Below, in pieces: positions 33,401 through 46,771 of a DNA stretch of 64,000 nucleotides (within the stretch, counting starts at the first letter, position 1; the number at the start of each line of letters is the position of its first letter). Source of the DNA: Monoplex corrugatus (Eukaryota > Mollusca > Gastropoda > Littorinimorpha > Ranellidae); contig JAPXFY010000026.1 of assembly GCA_030674185.1 (NCBI GenBank), forward strand, positions 34,247,167 to 34,311,166. Reading direction: 5' to 3'. A program made the translations under genes and the position numbers. The notes under the pieces are model-generated. The model did not search any database. It was not told where the DNA came from and saw only the letters and a program-made list of their open reading frames with translations.

Positions 33401-36400
33401 GATATATCTAGCTTTGTTATACAGTCTTATATTCCAGAGAAAGTACATTTTATACAGAAGTGTTAGATGTACAGTATACTGATAGTTTAAGTCATTTTAC
33501 TGTAAGTTTGACAAGTATTAGTCAGGGCTTAAAACGTTCCGTATCTGGGCGGAATTCCGCGATTTCGGTTTGTCAAAAAAAAAAAAAAAAAAAGAAAGAA
33601 AGAAAAGAAAAAGGAGCTAGGCATCCGTGATTGGCTTGCAAGCGTTCATAGCAACGGCGCGCAAGTTATGGCCCCTGATTTTTCTTGGAAGAAGTTTCCG
33701 GTCGGACTTCTTGGAAAAAACAAAATGGCGGAGCGCACAGACATTGTAAGGGTCAGACTTTTGACGACTCTTTAATTAAATCACTCAAGTTAAAGGGTGA
33801 GTGTTCATTTTATTGTTGTTTTTAACCCAATCTCCTCTTTTCCCAAATATATCTTCCTGTAATAATTATGTGTTTACAGCAATTTTTATGCACTAAATAT
33901 CTCTTGAAATTATGTCCAGAAAGCGCAAAATGGCATAGATTTACACTTGGTTTTTAAAAAAAATTTCACAGGGAGCATGACCCCGGACCCCCCTAGTTTC
34001 AGTGGGTTTTTTCCTCCTACTGTTTTAAGCCCTGATTAGTTCTCATATCAATTATGACATTAGTTTTTATTTTAATGGATCTTGTCATACTAGTAGTGTT
34101 TACACAGTTTTCTTGCCAACTTATCCATTCTTCTCTGCTGTTTGAATATTTGCTAGATATGGCAAAATTGTACTATATGGCTTTTTCATTTTTTTTTTTT
34201 TAGATAGTTACTAATGACACAGATGACATACAAAGATACGTTGTAACACACACATGTACATGTACATACACACAACTAATTCTGGTAGTAATAAAATCAA
34301 CTTCAGAAAACAAAGGAAGCTCAGATTCAGGGGAATATAAGTTATTATACTGTACATACACACACTACCCAAGGAGACCATCCTAAGTCGGGCACAAAAA
34401 ATCTGTTGCAAGAAAATAGTATACAGCACGATAGGTTCATGTAAACCATATGGTTTTGTGTTGTATCAAAAAAGTATTCCTTGAAGTTTGAAAGTCATGC
34501 CTGCCTTAATTCAAATGTCACAGGCAGCGGGTCAGACAAATTCTACACTTAATGAAATGTTCTTCACCTGTTTTTGGAGCTTGAGGACTTTCTGAGGACT
34601 GAGCTGTGAAGGACATAACTGAGGACTTTGCTGTGAAGGACATAACTGAGGACTTAGCTGTGAAGGGCATAACTGAGGACTTTGCTGTGAAGGGCATAAC
34701 TGAAACTTAGCTTTGAAGGACATAACTGAGGACTTAGCTTTGAAGGACATAACAGAACTTAGCTTTGAAGGACATAACTGAGAACTTAGCAATGAAGGAC
34801 ATAACCGAAGACTTAGCAATGAAGGGCATAACTGAGAACTTAGCTTTGAAGGACATAACTGAGGACTTAGCTTTGAAGACATAACTGAGGACTTAGCTGT
34901 GAAGGACATGATTACTGACAGACTGTTGTTCCTGCCAGCATCTCCTTTTTTTTTCAAGTATACATATTATCTTCTTCAAAGGTTTCTGTTTCATTTGTGA
35001 GACTAGACAGTTATTGCTGTTAATTTGAGTAAAAGTTCATTTTTGTTTGCTTGTCTGTGTCTTTTTATCTTGTTTGTTCTTAACTTTGTATGTGGGGGAC
35101 AATCCTACTTCCCTTTGTCGGGGATACAAATAATGCCTGTATTTATTTTGTTAAATTTGGGAGAGGTACCTTGAAATCTAAACATTAATTTTTTCTCTCT
35201 TCTTTCTTCCCCTTTTTTCCCATTGAGTGGTCTTCCTTGGAGTGCCCATCTGGAATATAGGTCTATCCCAGAGCGGCATGGTAGTCAAATGGGTAAGACA
35301 TCAGACTTCAGTTTGAAGGTTTATGGTTCAATCCTGCCTTGATATCTCCTGTCTGGTGGGCAAAGGGTGGAAATGCAGACATCCCAAGGATGCTTTTGTA
35401 CGGAGATCTGAAGCAAGAATGTAGCGAAAATGTTCATAACCCATAGATCATGTTCAGCGCTCAAAGCAGCGGTGCAACTTTTTCCGTTTGACGACGGAAT
35501 CCGTTTTTTCAAAAGAGTCAGAAACGGAAAATCCATTTTTTGAAAAAGTTTCAGGGTATGGCCCCCAGACCCTACATCCGGGGCACTGCTGGCCCCTGGA
35601 CCCCTTTCAGTTTTTTATATTTTTTTCTTAGTTGCACCCTTGTAATTGCACTGTGTTGCATTCGCTTCATGGGCCCAAGCATGGTTTCCAGTAATTATCT
35701 ATTTTGACTCATTCTCTTATTAACGTCTTTCAGTAGTTTCATATGATATATAATGGGCTCTTTGTCATGGACAAAGCTGATGGTGTCTCTCAAAACCATA
35801 TTCTTCTTCCTGTAGCACTAGTGGAAGTCATTGCAAGGTGCATACTTTTGGATGAAATTTGAGATTTTCTGAGTTCCTCTCACGTAAATATTGATGATTC
35901 ACCCTGAGATAGATTCTGTTTTCAGTATGCTTTTTGTATGTAAATGAGCAGGGTGGATCCAGTTCCATGTGCGATCTGAGATAATTATTGTCTCCAAGTT
36001 GTGAGGACATAGTCTGCATGGATCTGTTTTCCCTCTGTTCCTTAATTTTTGCAGTTTGAGATTCCCATCACAGATATTCCCTACCTTTTCATGTAGCCTT
36101 ACTTCAGATTCTTTTCTTTAATTCCGTAAACATTCCAAACACTTGTCCTTTCTTGCTTTTTGCCGTTCTTGCTCTTTTCCTTCTTGATTCATCTGTTTCT
36201 TTCTTGTTGACCTTTTCCAGTCCATTTTTTTATCTTAATCCATTCATTTCTTTCTTTTTTCCCTCCCCTTTAGCAATTATATAAGCCGCTAATGATACCT
36301 GCATGCAAGACCCATCATAGATCTCCACCAGTCCCATTGGCCAGATTATGCTTGTTTTCCATCTCCCAAGACGAAGAGTGGTTAGACGTCAGATATATAT

Positions 36401-39400
36401 ATGTGCACGTCTACAATACTGGAACAAGACCTGGGACATGAGGGTGAAAAATTAAAAGTAATAAAAAAATCAAGCAAAACACATTTTTGAAGAGTTCAGA
36501 CATACCTTTAATAAACAGGAAAAAAGTAAACAGAGTTCATTTAAAGACTTCACTAAAAATCAGTAAAATGTAGACCAAGTGACCGGCGTGATGTGCATTA
36601 CATGGTTTCCATTTGGTACTGCTTTTTTAGATAAAATAACCAGGCTTCATGGAAAGGATGATGCCATCAATACAGACACCTAAGGTCATGTGTCCAGTAT
36701 TAAACTTGAACAGAAAAACTTAACCATGTCCTGTATATAAACTTATGTATAGGTGGAGACCGTAACCCACGCAACATTGCAGCTTGACAATTTTTCACTG
36801 ACAATGGTAGAGCTGTAATATGGAGGTATCTTGATTTATCTTAGACAACATATTAAAAGCTTTCTTTCTATGACAATGATGAGCATTTGGGCATAGCCAT
36901 ATTTATGTAACTGGGAAATGTTGCGTGCATTACGTGGAATCCAAATGGGAAACCATTCTTGTATTCCATCGAGCAACATCAGAATAAATCACTGTTTTTA
37001 CATTTAGGTACTCTAGATGCATTAGATTGTTTTCAACATTGTTAAGTTTTGTTTGCAGGACTTTACAATATGCTGTATGCAATGACTTTGCTGGATTTTG
37101 AGCAATTTATTCAAATTGACTGGATTTTATAATTTCTTGCATTTCAGCGAATATTGAATTTTATTTGTTAGATGTTACACAGTGAATGCACTAATTCAGC
37201 TGATTCATCCTTTCACTAATTCATTCTTTGAATTGGTCCATTCTCAGATTGCTGGAAGTCATAAGGGGGGGGGGGACTACTTCATCAGTTCATGCTGAGA
37301 TTCCATTTTTGGTGACATTTTCACAACTTGAGCTGTAAAGTCACTGCATTGGTGTAGCTTTTAAACAGTAAAAATATAGTGCCCGCGTTGGTTAATGGTC
37401 AGTGGCTGCAGGATACTCAGGTTGTCACTGGCCACTTAAGCAATGTCATCAATATCTGGAAAGCTGAAGTGTCCACTTCTGTCTCGCACAAATTTCACCA
37501 GCGTCTCACCACCTTCTGACTTCAGAACCTGGAAATCGCACACACACACACACACACACACACAGAGCTCTGAATAATTGCTTTGATTATTGTATAATGT
37601 GGAAAAGGTGAACTAAAAGTTTCAACATTAAAAAGTGTAAGCGACATTGTATTGATCAGATCTTATGCCTATGTACATTTTCGAAACCTACACCAGGTTA
37701 ATTTTTTTTAACTTATTGTCTTATTGGACAAAATTATGACCATGGTACTGCATTCAAAACATTTCCTTACCAGTCCATTGTAGAATAATGACTAGCAACA
37801 ATAATACTAATATTAATTTCTGTAATGATAATAGTAATGATAATAACAAGACAAGGAGTGAGAGTGGTTAATCTGTAGCGCACAAACAAGAAGTATAATC
37901 CAATCCGTTGTTTTAACAAGTAATCTTTTAATAACACTGAAAAGTAAGGCATAAAAAGCACAATGTAGATCTGTATGCTGTGCCAGTTTCAGATAAGTCC
38001 GATCAAAAATGTGCGTAAAGAGGAAGCACAATTGTCATCTCAATAGATCTGAATCGCTTCCACTGTAAACAACGAACTTTTCTTTTGGCAAGATTTTAGA
38101 TAGCTAATATGGCTTTCCTTCTCCCGTATTAATCTTGAAAGAAAGAATAGATCTACTAGATCTACAGTTCAGTGGCTGGGGAAGAAGAAACAAAATACGT
38201 AAAGACTGTGACGTGCATACCTTGAAACAAAATCTGCAACAATGTTTCCTCTCTGCAGTAACTCACGCTCACAAAGTGCCGACTTTTAAAAATTCTCTGT
38301 AGATTTCAACAGCTGTATGTCTTTAACTGGACCATGCAATTGGAATACCATAATTGTTTGCTTTCTGTCCAAAGACATCAATCTGTTGCGAAATGGTAAT
38401 TGATAACAAAGATTCAGCAAGCGTGCGTTGCCGTGGAATCTAAAACCAGTGGCACTTAAAACTATTCCACGAAATTTCCTTTTTGTTGAGAGCGTTCCTT
38501 TCCAAAACACAAACAGTAGGGCTCACAATATTCTTAGTAGTCACAACACACGCAGTAAAGCTTGTAAGTTGTATAAACAAAAATGCTCCATGTAACGTTT
38601 ATTCGTTATGTGCGCTACAAGAGAAACAACTAACAACCGCTTTCGTTTCTGCAGAAACCCACGACTATGAATCGTTGTACACGTAAGATCATGAATGCAT
38701 GCCAAGTTTTGCGAAATGTAAGAGACTTGCCTGTACACTGTAAACATAAAAAAGTTTCCACTTTTCATGCACAGTAGATATCGTATTGAAATGTTTGTGC
38801 GTTACTACAGAAACAATCGCAAATGCCCACATTGATTCGCATTTAGAGAGAATCAATCATTATTTACTCTTTTACTGAGTTTTATCCAGTAAATCTTATC
38901 TATTTTTAATAAACAATAAAAGCAAAATTGTATCCTTACCTCAGTTTGCTTGCCACACACACACACCAAACTGAAGATGCCGACACTTGTGGTGACGTCA
39001 AGCAGATGTGACGTTCGTTTCAAAGCGTCGGGTGGAGACGAGTCAACCAATGTCAAGCTTGTGTTTGAGCATACATGGGCCATGTGCCGCTTGTCACGTA
39101 CACATTTTCTTTGTTCTCAAACGCTTTAGATTCAGAGGATGGGGCCAAGATAATTGACTTTGATGATGAGCAAGAAGGATAGGTTGTGTTCGTTACACTA
39201 GGAAGCAACACGTGCCACGCTATAAGCACCTTCAGAGAAACTTGCATTCAGCTTCGTATTTCAACGAACTGAATCATGAGCAGGAAGAACGATCCCCAAA
39301 GATACATTTTGGAGTAATTTTGAATCTGTTGAAGCACAACTGTGTTGTGTGGGTAGAACGGAATGCAAGCGTTATCTGTGGAAACTAATGAAACGCACGA

Positions 39401-42400
39401 TCGCCATATTTTTGGATGCACCAAACGCAACTTATTGCATGAAGTTTTGCAATGGCTTATTGTGGGTGGGATTAATGTTTTATTCACTAACAGGACACAC
39501 ACAGTTCATTTGTGTGTTGCTTGTTCTGATTAAGTTACACTGTTGTACAAGTTTCAACCCAAGCCATGTCCCACTTTCTGGCGCTTTTTTTGTCACAACC
39601 ACAGACAAAATAAAAACAACAACAAATCAGGCAAACACAAATGGTGATGAACAATGCTTTATTTTGTTGAAGAAACATGTCGCCAAACCAATTGAAATAA
39701 AAAAAAACTCCACCAACATATTGAAGGCAGCTATAACTGAAGCTGAAGTGAGGGCCCTATCATTCTATTGGGTGATTCCAGTATTGTAGACATGCACATA
39801 TATATATATATATATATATGTATATATGGCTCATTCTCAGAAAAGGTGTACCAAAAGTGGGACATACACAGACAAAAATAAAAGTGCTTCAGATCTGAAA
39901 TACTTGACAGTTTTGTAAAGTATAGTATGTAAACTCTGCAATCAAGCCAAAAAAAAGATCGTTCTTTGTCAGATATTTTGTATGTAGGGGGTCAGATGCA
40001 CGTACATTAGTCGCGTAACCGGACACCAAACAGCATCCAATGTGATAAATAAATCCACTCTAAATAAGATTTCCAAAGATTTGTTTAGCTCAGTATCATG
40101 TCATATAACAAACAAACAGAGATAGCTCCCTTTCATGTGTAAATAAATGAATAAATGAAACAAACATAATGTAGTGACAAACAACAGCTATCAGACGCTT
40201 CCTGATTACAACAACAACATTTTTCTCATTTTTAATGCCTGTTATTGTTTTGCTCATAATGTTATCAGCTTCCATTTCAAACAAAAATAATGTAGTCAAC
40301 TTTCATAATTTTAAAAAGTTATCTCATGAAAATTCAATGCATTTTTGGTTCACAGACTGACAGTTGATCTCTGACCTTATTTTTGTAACAAGAAAGGTAA
40401 ATGAAATAAAATAACAGGAAAATGCATTAATGTTTGTCTTTTTCAATTATTGGAAACCTGATAAATTAACTGAAATGTGTTAGTCAACATACAACATGCA
40501 GTATTTAAAAAAAAAAAACACCAAAACTGTCAGATATCTCTTAGAAACGCAACAATGATGCCAGGTTTTTTTTGTCTCTGTGTTACAAGTATAATGGACC
40601 CATGACAAATCCATCTTGACATCAAAATACTTTGTTTAAAAAGTTACTAGCTGGCATTCCTTATCAATAAATATGTAACAGACATAACTAAACTGGTTTG
40701 CATGTAACACAGTCCTAAATGAAGTTGAAAATGAAGTGAATTGCCGGTTGCGTGACATCTCATTGTCCCATTGTTGCTCACTGAATCTTTCAAGAAGGTT
40801 CCAGTAATCCTCATTGTCAACAAAAATAGGAAATCACTTCGTTAAAATACAACAAAAAAATCCTTGTGAAATACGTTACTTACATCAAAAAGGCAAAATC
40901 ATAATGAAATAAGCCTAAACTTACCGCTCAAAGTTGGCCGGTGCTCTTTGTCATTTATTACAAGCGCCACAATGTCGGACACCAAACACGTTTGATCGAT
41001 GCTGTCGCTAACGCGCCCAAAATTAAGAAACAGAGGAAGTTGAACGAAGTTCCCCTGATGTGGTAGTCGTACGCAAGAGAAAATAGTGCAGTTTCTTTTT
41101 AAATTAATGAGTGAGTGAGTATTTTTCTGATTTGAAACGTTACCTTAAATTCCGGACACCACGCACGAAGATGATACTAAAATCATATTTTTTTACAAGT
41201 TACAGCGATTTTGATTTAAAATTTTTGCTTGTACTGTTTCTGGAACTACTTTTATGAGTTTATACAACAAGCAGGTGTGTATCTCTGCGCAAACCGATAT
41301 GCACGACCAGCGATCTTGGAGGGCGAAAATCGGACACGATTGGTAATGTTTATAATGAACTTTTGTATTTCTAATTACTTCTAAATTATAATTCCAATTA
41401 AAGCAAGTGCTCCAGGGAATTTAAATCAAATCCTTACTGAACAGATATGGATGAACAGATTCATTTTATAATGTTATAGCAAAAGGTTTTACATATGATT
41501 GTTACTGATGCTGTGCCATGTCCCAAATCCTACTCACATTTTATTCACACATTGCTGCATTTTCACAAAATTACAGCACACACATTCACAGCTGCTGTTT
41601 GAAATTATATGTAATATTTCTTAAACAGAATAGCAACAAAAATCAACTGACATAGTAAACTTTAACCCAGATAGTTTTTATGAAAATATATTCTGAATGA
41701 CATCACGCTTTCTGAGAATGAGCCATATATATATGAAATCTGTATTATCATAGATAGGTTATGATTTTTAATTATTATTGTTTTACTCAATTCGAAAAAA
41801 TAATTTTTCGAATTTCTGTAATTCTGTTTTTTAATTTTGTGTGTGTATTGTGTTGTGTGTAGTTCCAACAACTACGCCTTGAAAGCCAAGCGGAAGACTA
41901 TCAGCGCACAAGATGTTCTGTGTGCCATGGAAGAGATGGAATTCGAACAATTTGTAGAACCGCTGGGGGAGGCATTAGAAGGTAGGCCACATCTATCGTG
42001 CGTTTAATGGGCCATGTCTGTTGTACATTCAAAATGATCTTGAAACGATTTCAAAATAGTTTTGAACTTTATGTACATTCATAAGGTTTGAAAGGTCATT
42101 GCTTGAACTGCTAATATAATGTGGCTTCTTTGTGTGTGTATTCTGCTGCTTTGTTGTATTATTGCTGTATGAGTATGCTTGCTTTGTTTTCGTTTGTTTA
42201 CTTTGTATGTATACTATTACTGTTATTGGGGTTGTCATCTTCACTTTTCCACTAAAGCGTTTACTTTGTACCTATACTATTACTGTTATTGGGGTTGTCA
42301 TCATCACTTTTCCACTAAACCGTTTACTTTGTACGTATACTATTACTGTTATTGGGATTGTCATCATCACTTTTCTGCAAAAGCCTCATCCACATACTCT

Positions 42401-45400
42401 TGTAGATGAGTTGTTCTCCAGAAATGGTGACTCCGAGGTTGCATCAGGTCAAAAATGAAACATGAAACAGGGATTGTGGATTTATGCTGATTAGAAAGGG
42501 ACTGTTATCTAAATTCTTAATTATGCTTTAAAAAATCAGTGAGGCAATCTGTTTTAATATTCTTGAGACTTGAAAAGGGGTCCATCAGGGTGTCGCGTAC
42601 ATTACGGTGTGACACATTTGAGATGTAAGCCACACAATTTTAGATACTGCATGCACAATTGCTATGGAAATATAACATATAGCAAGGAAGAAAGCAATCA
42701 AAGCAATAAAAAGTGCTTTTATGTCAAATTTGGATCACATATGACCCTTCTAAAAGTGTGACAACGTAATGTAAGCGACATCCCCAATTTAACTTTGTCA
42801 TGGACGTTAACCATCAACAGACTTTTCTTGCAATGCCTACATAGTTCTTTCTGACAAGAAGCTCAAACAGTGTGCATATCAGAAAGCACCACATCATTCA
42901 ACAGCTGAGAGGTAAGTTAAGATCAGTGAATACCATCACTGCATTACATGTGACGACAATAGTGGACATTAAAGGAAAAACACAGAAAATAGCAGTTTTC
43001 ACTCCACAAAAGTTTATTATTCTAATAAACAGTGTTATAAAAAAACACATTAGGATCCCTTTAATACATTAGGGTCCATTTGGATGATAAATCATGACAG
43101 GACTTGAGGCCCCAGTTTGCTTAGGTCCAGCATGGTGACTATGTCAGTGGACGAAACCCATGCGATGTCCTCCCTCTCGGCCAGTTGAAGAAACCATTAG
43201 TTTCCTTTAGGAAGCTGATTTCAAAGTCTTCTTCCTCCTTGGACAGGATCTGAAACATAGTGTAATAATATGAAATAGCTACAAGCTTTTATTCCTTGTA
43301 TTACGTCGTTACAGCTACAACGCCTGTAAAACACTGGCCATGTGATGGGGACAATCTGTCAAAGAATTAATAGATGTTTTTATTCTCATACAGTTACTGT
43401 ATTAAGTAAGAAATACACCTTCATAACTTCTTTGCTACTGGTGATAAGGTGTCAATGTGACAAACTGGAAGAATAGGGTGGGGGTGGATGTGCAAAATGT
43501 GGGTTGGTTTCCTCTGTGTACTAATCCCATAGATGGCCATAATATTTTAATAAAGTCTGTCTTGTGCATGTTGTCTTTGTACACTGAACCAATGGCAGTT
43601 TTACACATTCATCATTATAAAGAAGTATGCACTTACTCTTTTACTGTCGATATTGTCTACAGTAAAAGTAGTCAGATTATCACTCCTCCATATTCTTTTA
43701 AGGATGTCTTCTGTCCATGCTTGACTGGAACATGTACAATGACATACATTCCAGTCCTGAAATCATTGAACAGGGAAATTTACATCTGAGTCAACGTAAC
43801 CAAATCATAATTTCCATATAATGATTTTTCTTTAGTTATGCTGCAATAAAAGCAAAGCCATTAATAAAACGTTTGAAATCTTCATCTTCAAAAGTATACA
43901 AATTCAAATATTTACACCATATCAGATATTTAGGTCCTATCAGTTTATACCAAATATTTATAGCCTATCAGTTTATTTAATAAGTCTGGCTGAGCAATGA
44001 AATAGATAGTTCCTTTCAAAATCTATTCAATAAGCTGATAATTAACTTGAAAAAAATGATCCACAAATAAATTAAATATCAATTAAGAATGGCTGAAAAT
44101 AGCTGAAAAGTCTGCTTGTCACAAGTAAAGTTGGCCTACGCTACGATCGTCACGTCTAAATTACACATAACTTTACGCACAACAAAATAGCGGTTATCGT
44201 TACTTGATAATGAGTACCCAATAATTTTTGTGAAAGATAAGAACTGAAAGAACAGTTTCTTTTAAAATTCTGCCAGTAAGGTGTTGTGCTTTATGTGTGA
44301 TGTAGCCACCGGAAGTCATCTTGACACAATCACACCACGGCGAGTGTCACAGTAATACGCGGAATGGCAGTGAGGAAAATGTTGAATTCCTGATCAGAAA
44401 CAAATGAAATTGTGAAAATATCCAACAGAAGAGTTAAAATATGTGCAGAATTAACTGTTTTACAATTTTACGCTTGAACAAGCACCCAATCGCCCACAAT
44501 CGTATTCCGACCGTGCCGTGCATTTCCTGCGACAAGCTTGCTTCAAGTTAAAAGACCGACGTTTTGGTTCTTTTTTGACTGCGCGCAAAGATCAAATAAA
44601 ACAAAAATGTATTTAAAATGTCTTTAAAAGATGAATGATATATTTATAAAAGTCATATTACTCACCTGAGTTAACGATAGTTGAGATTAAAGAAGAAATT
44701 GGCCATTGTTTGGGCAGATTCGGTGCTTCCCTCGATGAGCGTCCCATGTTTATGATAGTTAAAGAGTGTGACAAAGCACTTTTTGTGAAATCCCGTGTCA
44801 TTCCCTAGATGGGTATACCCAAATAAATAGCATCACACGATCTGTTGTTATATTTAGCTTGCATCAGCCTATCCAGGTTAGCGAATGTGTGAAGTCCCTG
44901 GTCAAATTTTGACTTCGTTCGCGGGCCGTCCCGTACATTACGGGCGTGACACAGCTGACAAAAGCTGATCATATTTTTTTTATTCAAGGTGCATTTCTCT
45001 GAAAGAGGTGATATTTCTCACATCTATTTAATGCTCTTTCAGACTAAATATATTAGAACTTCACTTGTTGCCGTGGTTGTATTTAAGTCCAATGCAAAGT
45101 TACACAGAAAGTGTGACAAAATGTGTAAGCACGGGACGGGTATTTTTAGATCTTCTAATCACGCAAAATAAAAAAAAGACTGACACAAATAACTGTACCA
45201 AATGTTTTATTGACAAAACATCGGTGCAGAAACAGGAAATTAACAACAGACATAATCTAATAATGATGACACATAACTTCAACTGAAGTAGGTGGCCTCG
45301 CGCAATATTCGGGCGGCCATTTTGAGGTTTCGTTTTCGATTTTCAGCAACATCAGCTCAAAGATCAATGTCCTACATGTCTGAATCTGATGTTACTGATC

Positions 45401-46422
45401 CCTTAACTCACTCCCTACTAGGCGATTTGGAATTTAACATTCCTCTGTATACTGGGCGTTTGTATAGGTTTTTAAAAAAATCTTTAAAAAATAACGGCTA
45501 TACACATATTCTTTTTATTTTGACACATGATTATCATCATATTGAAGAAGCATTTTCCAAAGTTTCAAAGCTGTAATCTTTATGGTACTCTTTTTGTTGC
45601 CAGTTGTAAAACAAGGTATGTTTTCATGGTAATGAAAATGAGGGTGATCACAAGAGCATATAAGGGAAGTTTTCACTGTTCTTGAAAAGAGGACTGTTTT
45701 TCACATAAATCACATTGGAAATACCAGTAGAGAGTAAACAATAACTAATTGAGAGTTTCTGTTCCCTACAAATAAACTAAAATCAATAACTTACTACTGA
45801 TAACTTGTCGATTTGTCATTTCACATTCTCCTGTATACAGGCGGTTTGTATAGGTGTTTAAAAAAAATCATAAAAAAATAATGAGGAAACACACACTCTT
45901 GAAATTTCCACACATGATTATTGTTTGATTGAATAAGCATATTACAGAGTTTCAAAGTTGTAACTTTTACAGTTCTCTTTTTGTAGGTGGTGATGAGAGA
46001 AAATATGTTTTTGTGACGACAAAATTGAGGGTGGCATCAATTGGATAGTGGTAAAGTTCACACTGCTCCTGAAAAGTGGACAGTTTTCCACATAAATCAC
46101 ATTGAAAATCCCAGTAGAGAGTGAATAATGGCTACCTGAGATTTCTACTTTATACAATTCAGCTAAAGTCAGCAAAATGCTGCTGACTACTTGGCGATTT
46201 GTAGTCAGCTTCAGCATACCAAGTGCTTGAATGGAATTGGAAAATTCATGAAAATAATTAACAAAGCACACATTCTTGAAACAGTAACATATGATTATTG
46301 TTTGACTAAATAAGCACAGCACAAGGTTTCAAAACAAACTATAACCTCAACACACAGAGACACACACCCAGACACACCCAGACACCCACATCCATACACA
46401 CACCAAACACATTCATACATAC

Positions 46423-46462
<40 letters not shown>

Positions 46463-46537
46463 TACACAGAGTGCACACACACAGTACAAACATCCACACA
46501 CAGTACAAACATCCACATGCACATAAAAGTGCAGATG

Positions 46538-46594
<57 letters not shown>

Positions 46595-46609
46595 CACACA
46601 CTTTCCACA

Positions 46610-46693
<84 letters not shown>

Positions 46694-46725
46694 CACTACA
46701 CACACACTCACATACACCACACACA

Positions 46726-46771
<46 letters not shown>

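Noticed and set aside
34532..34957. 141-codon minus-strand ORF with SPQLCPSQL repeats
   Set aside because: Explained by a 27-bp minisatellite; no signal, neighbouring exon or conserved flank.
35264..35425. Functional tRNA gene
   Set aside because: A and B box-like sequences are present, but the acceptor and anticodon stems do not pair properly and related heads recur, so it is a SINE.
39349..39789. 146-codon plus-strand ORF
   Set aside because: No recognisable domain or motif, and it lies in a transposon-rich intron opposite a possible transposon-type exon. Probably chance.
45292..45576. 94-codon ORF beginning [13 protein letters not shown]
   Set aside because: Most of it is the first unit of the 386-bp tandem repeat, and the other units do not keep the frame.
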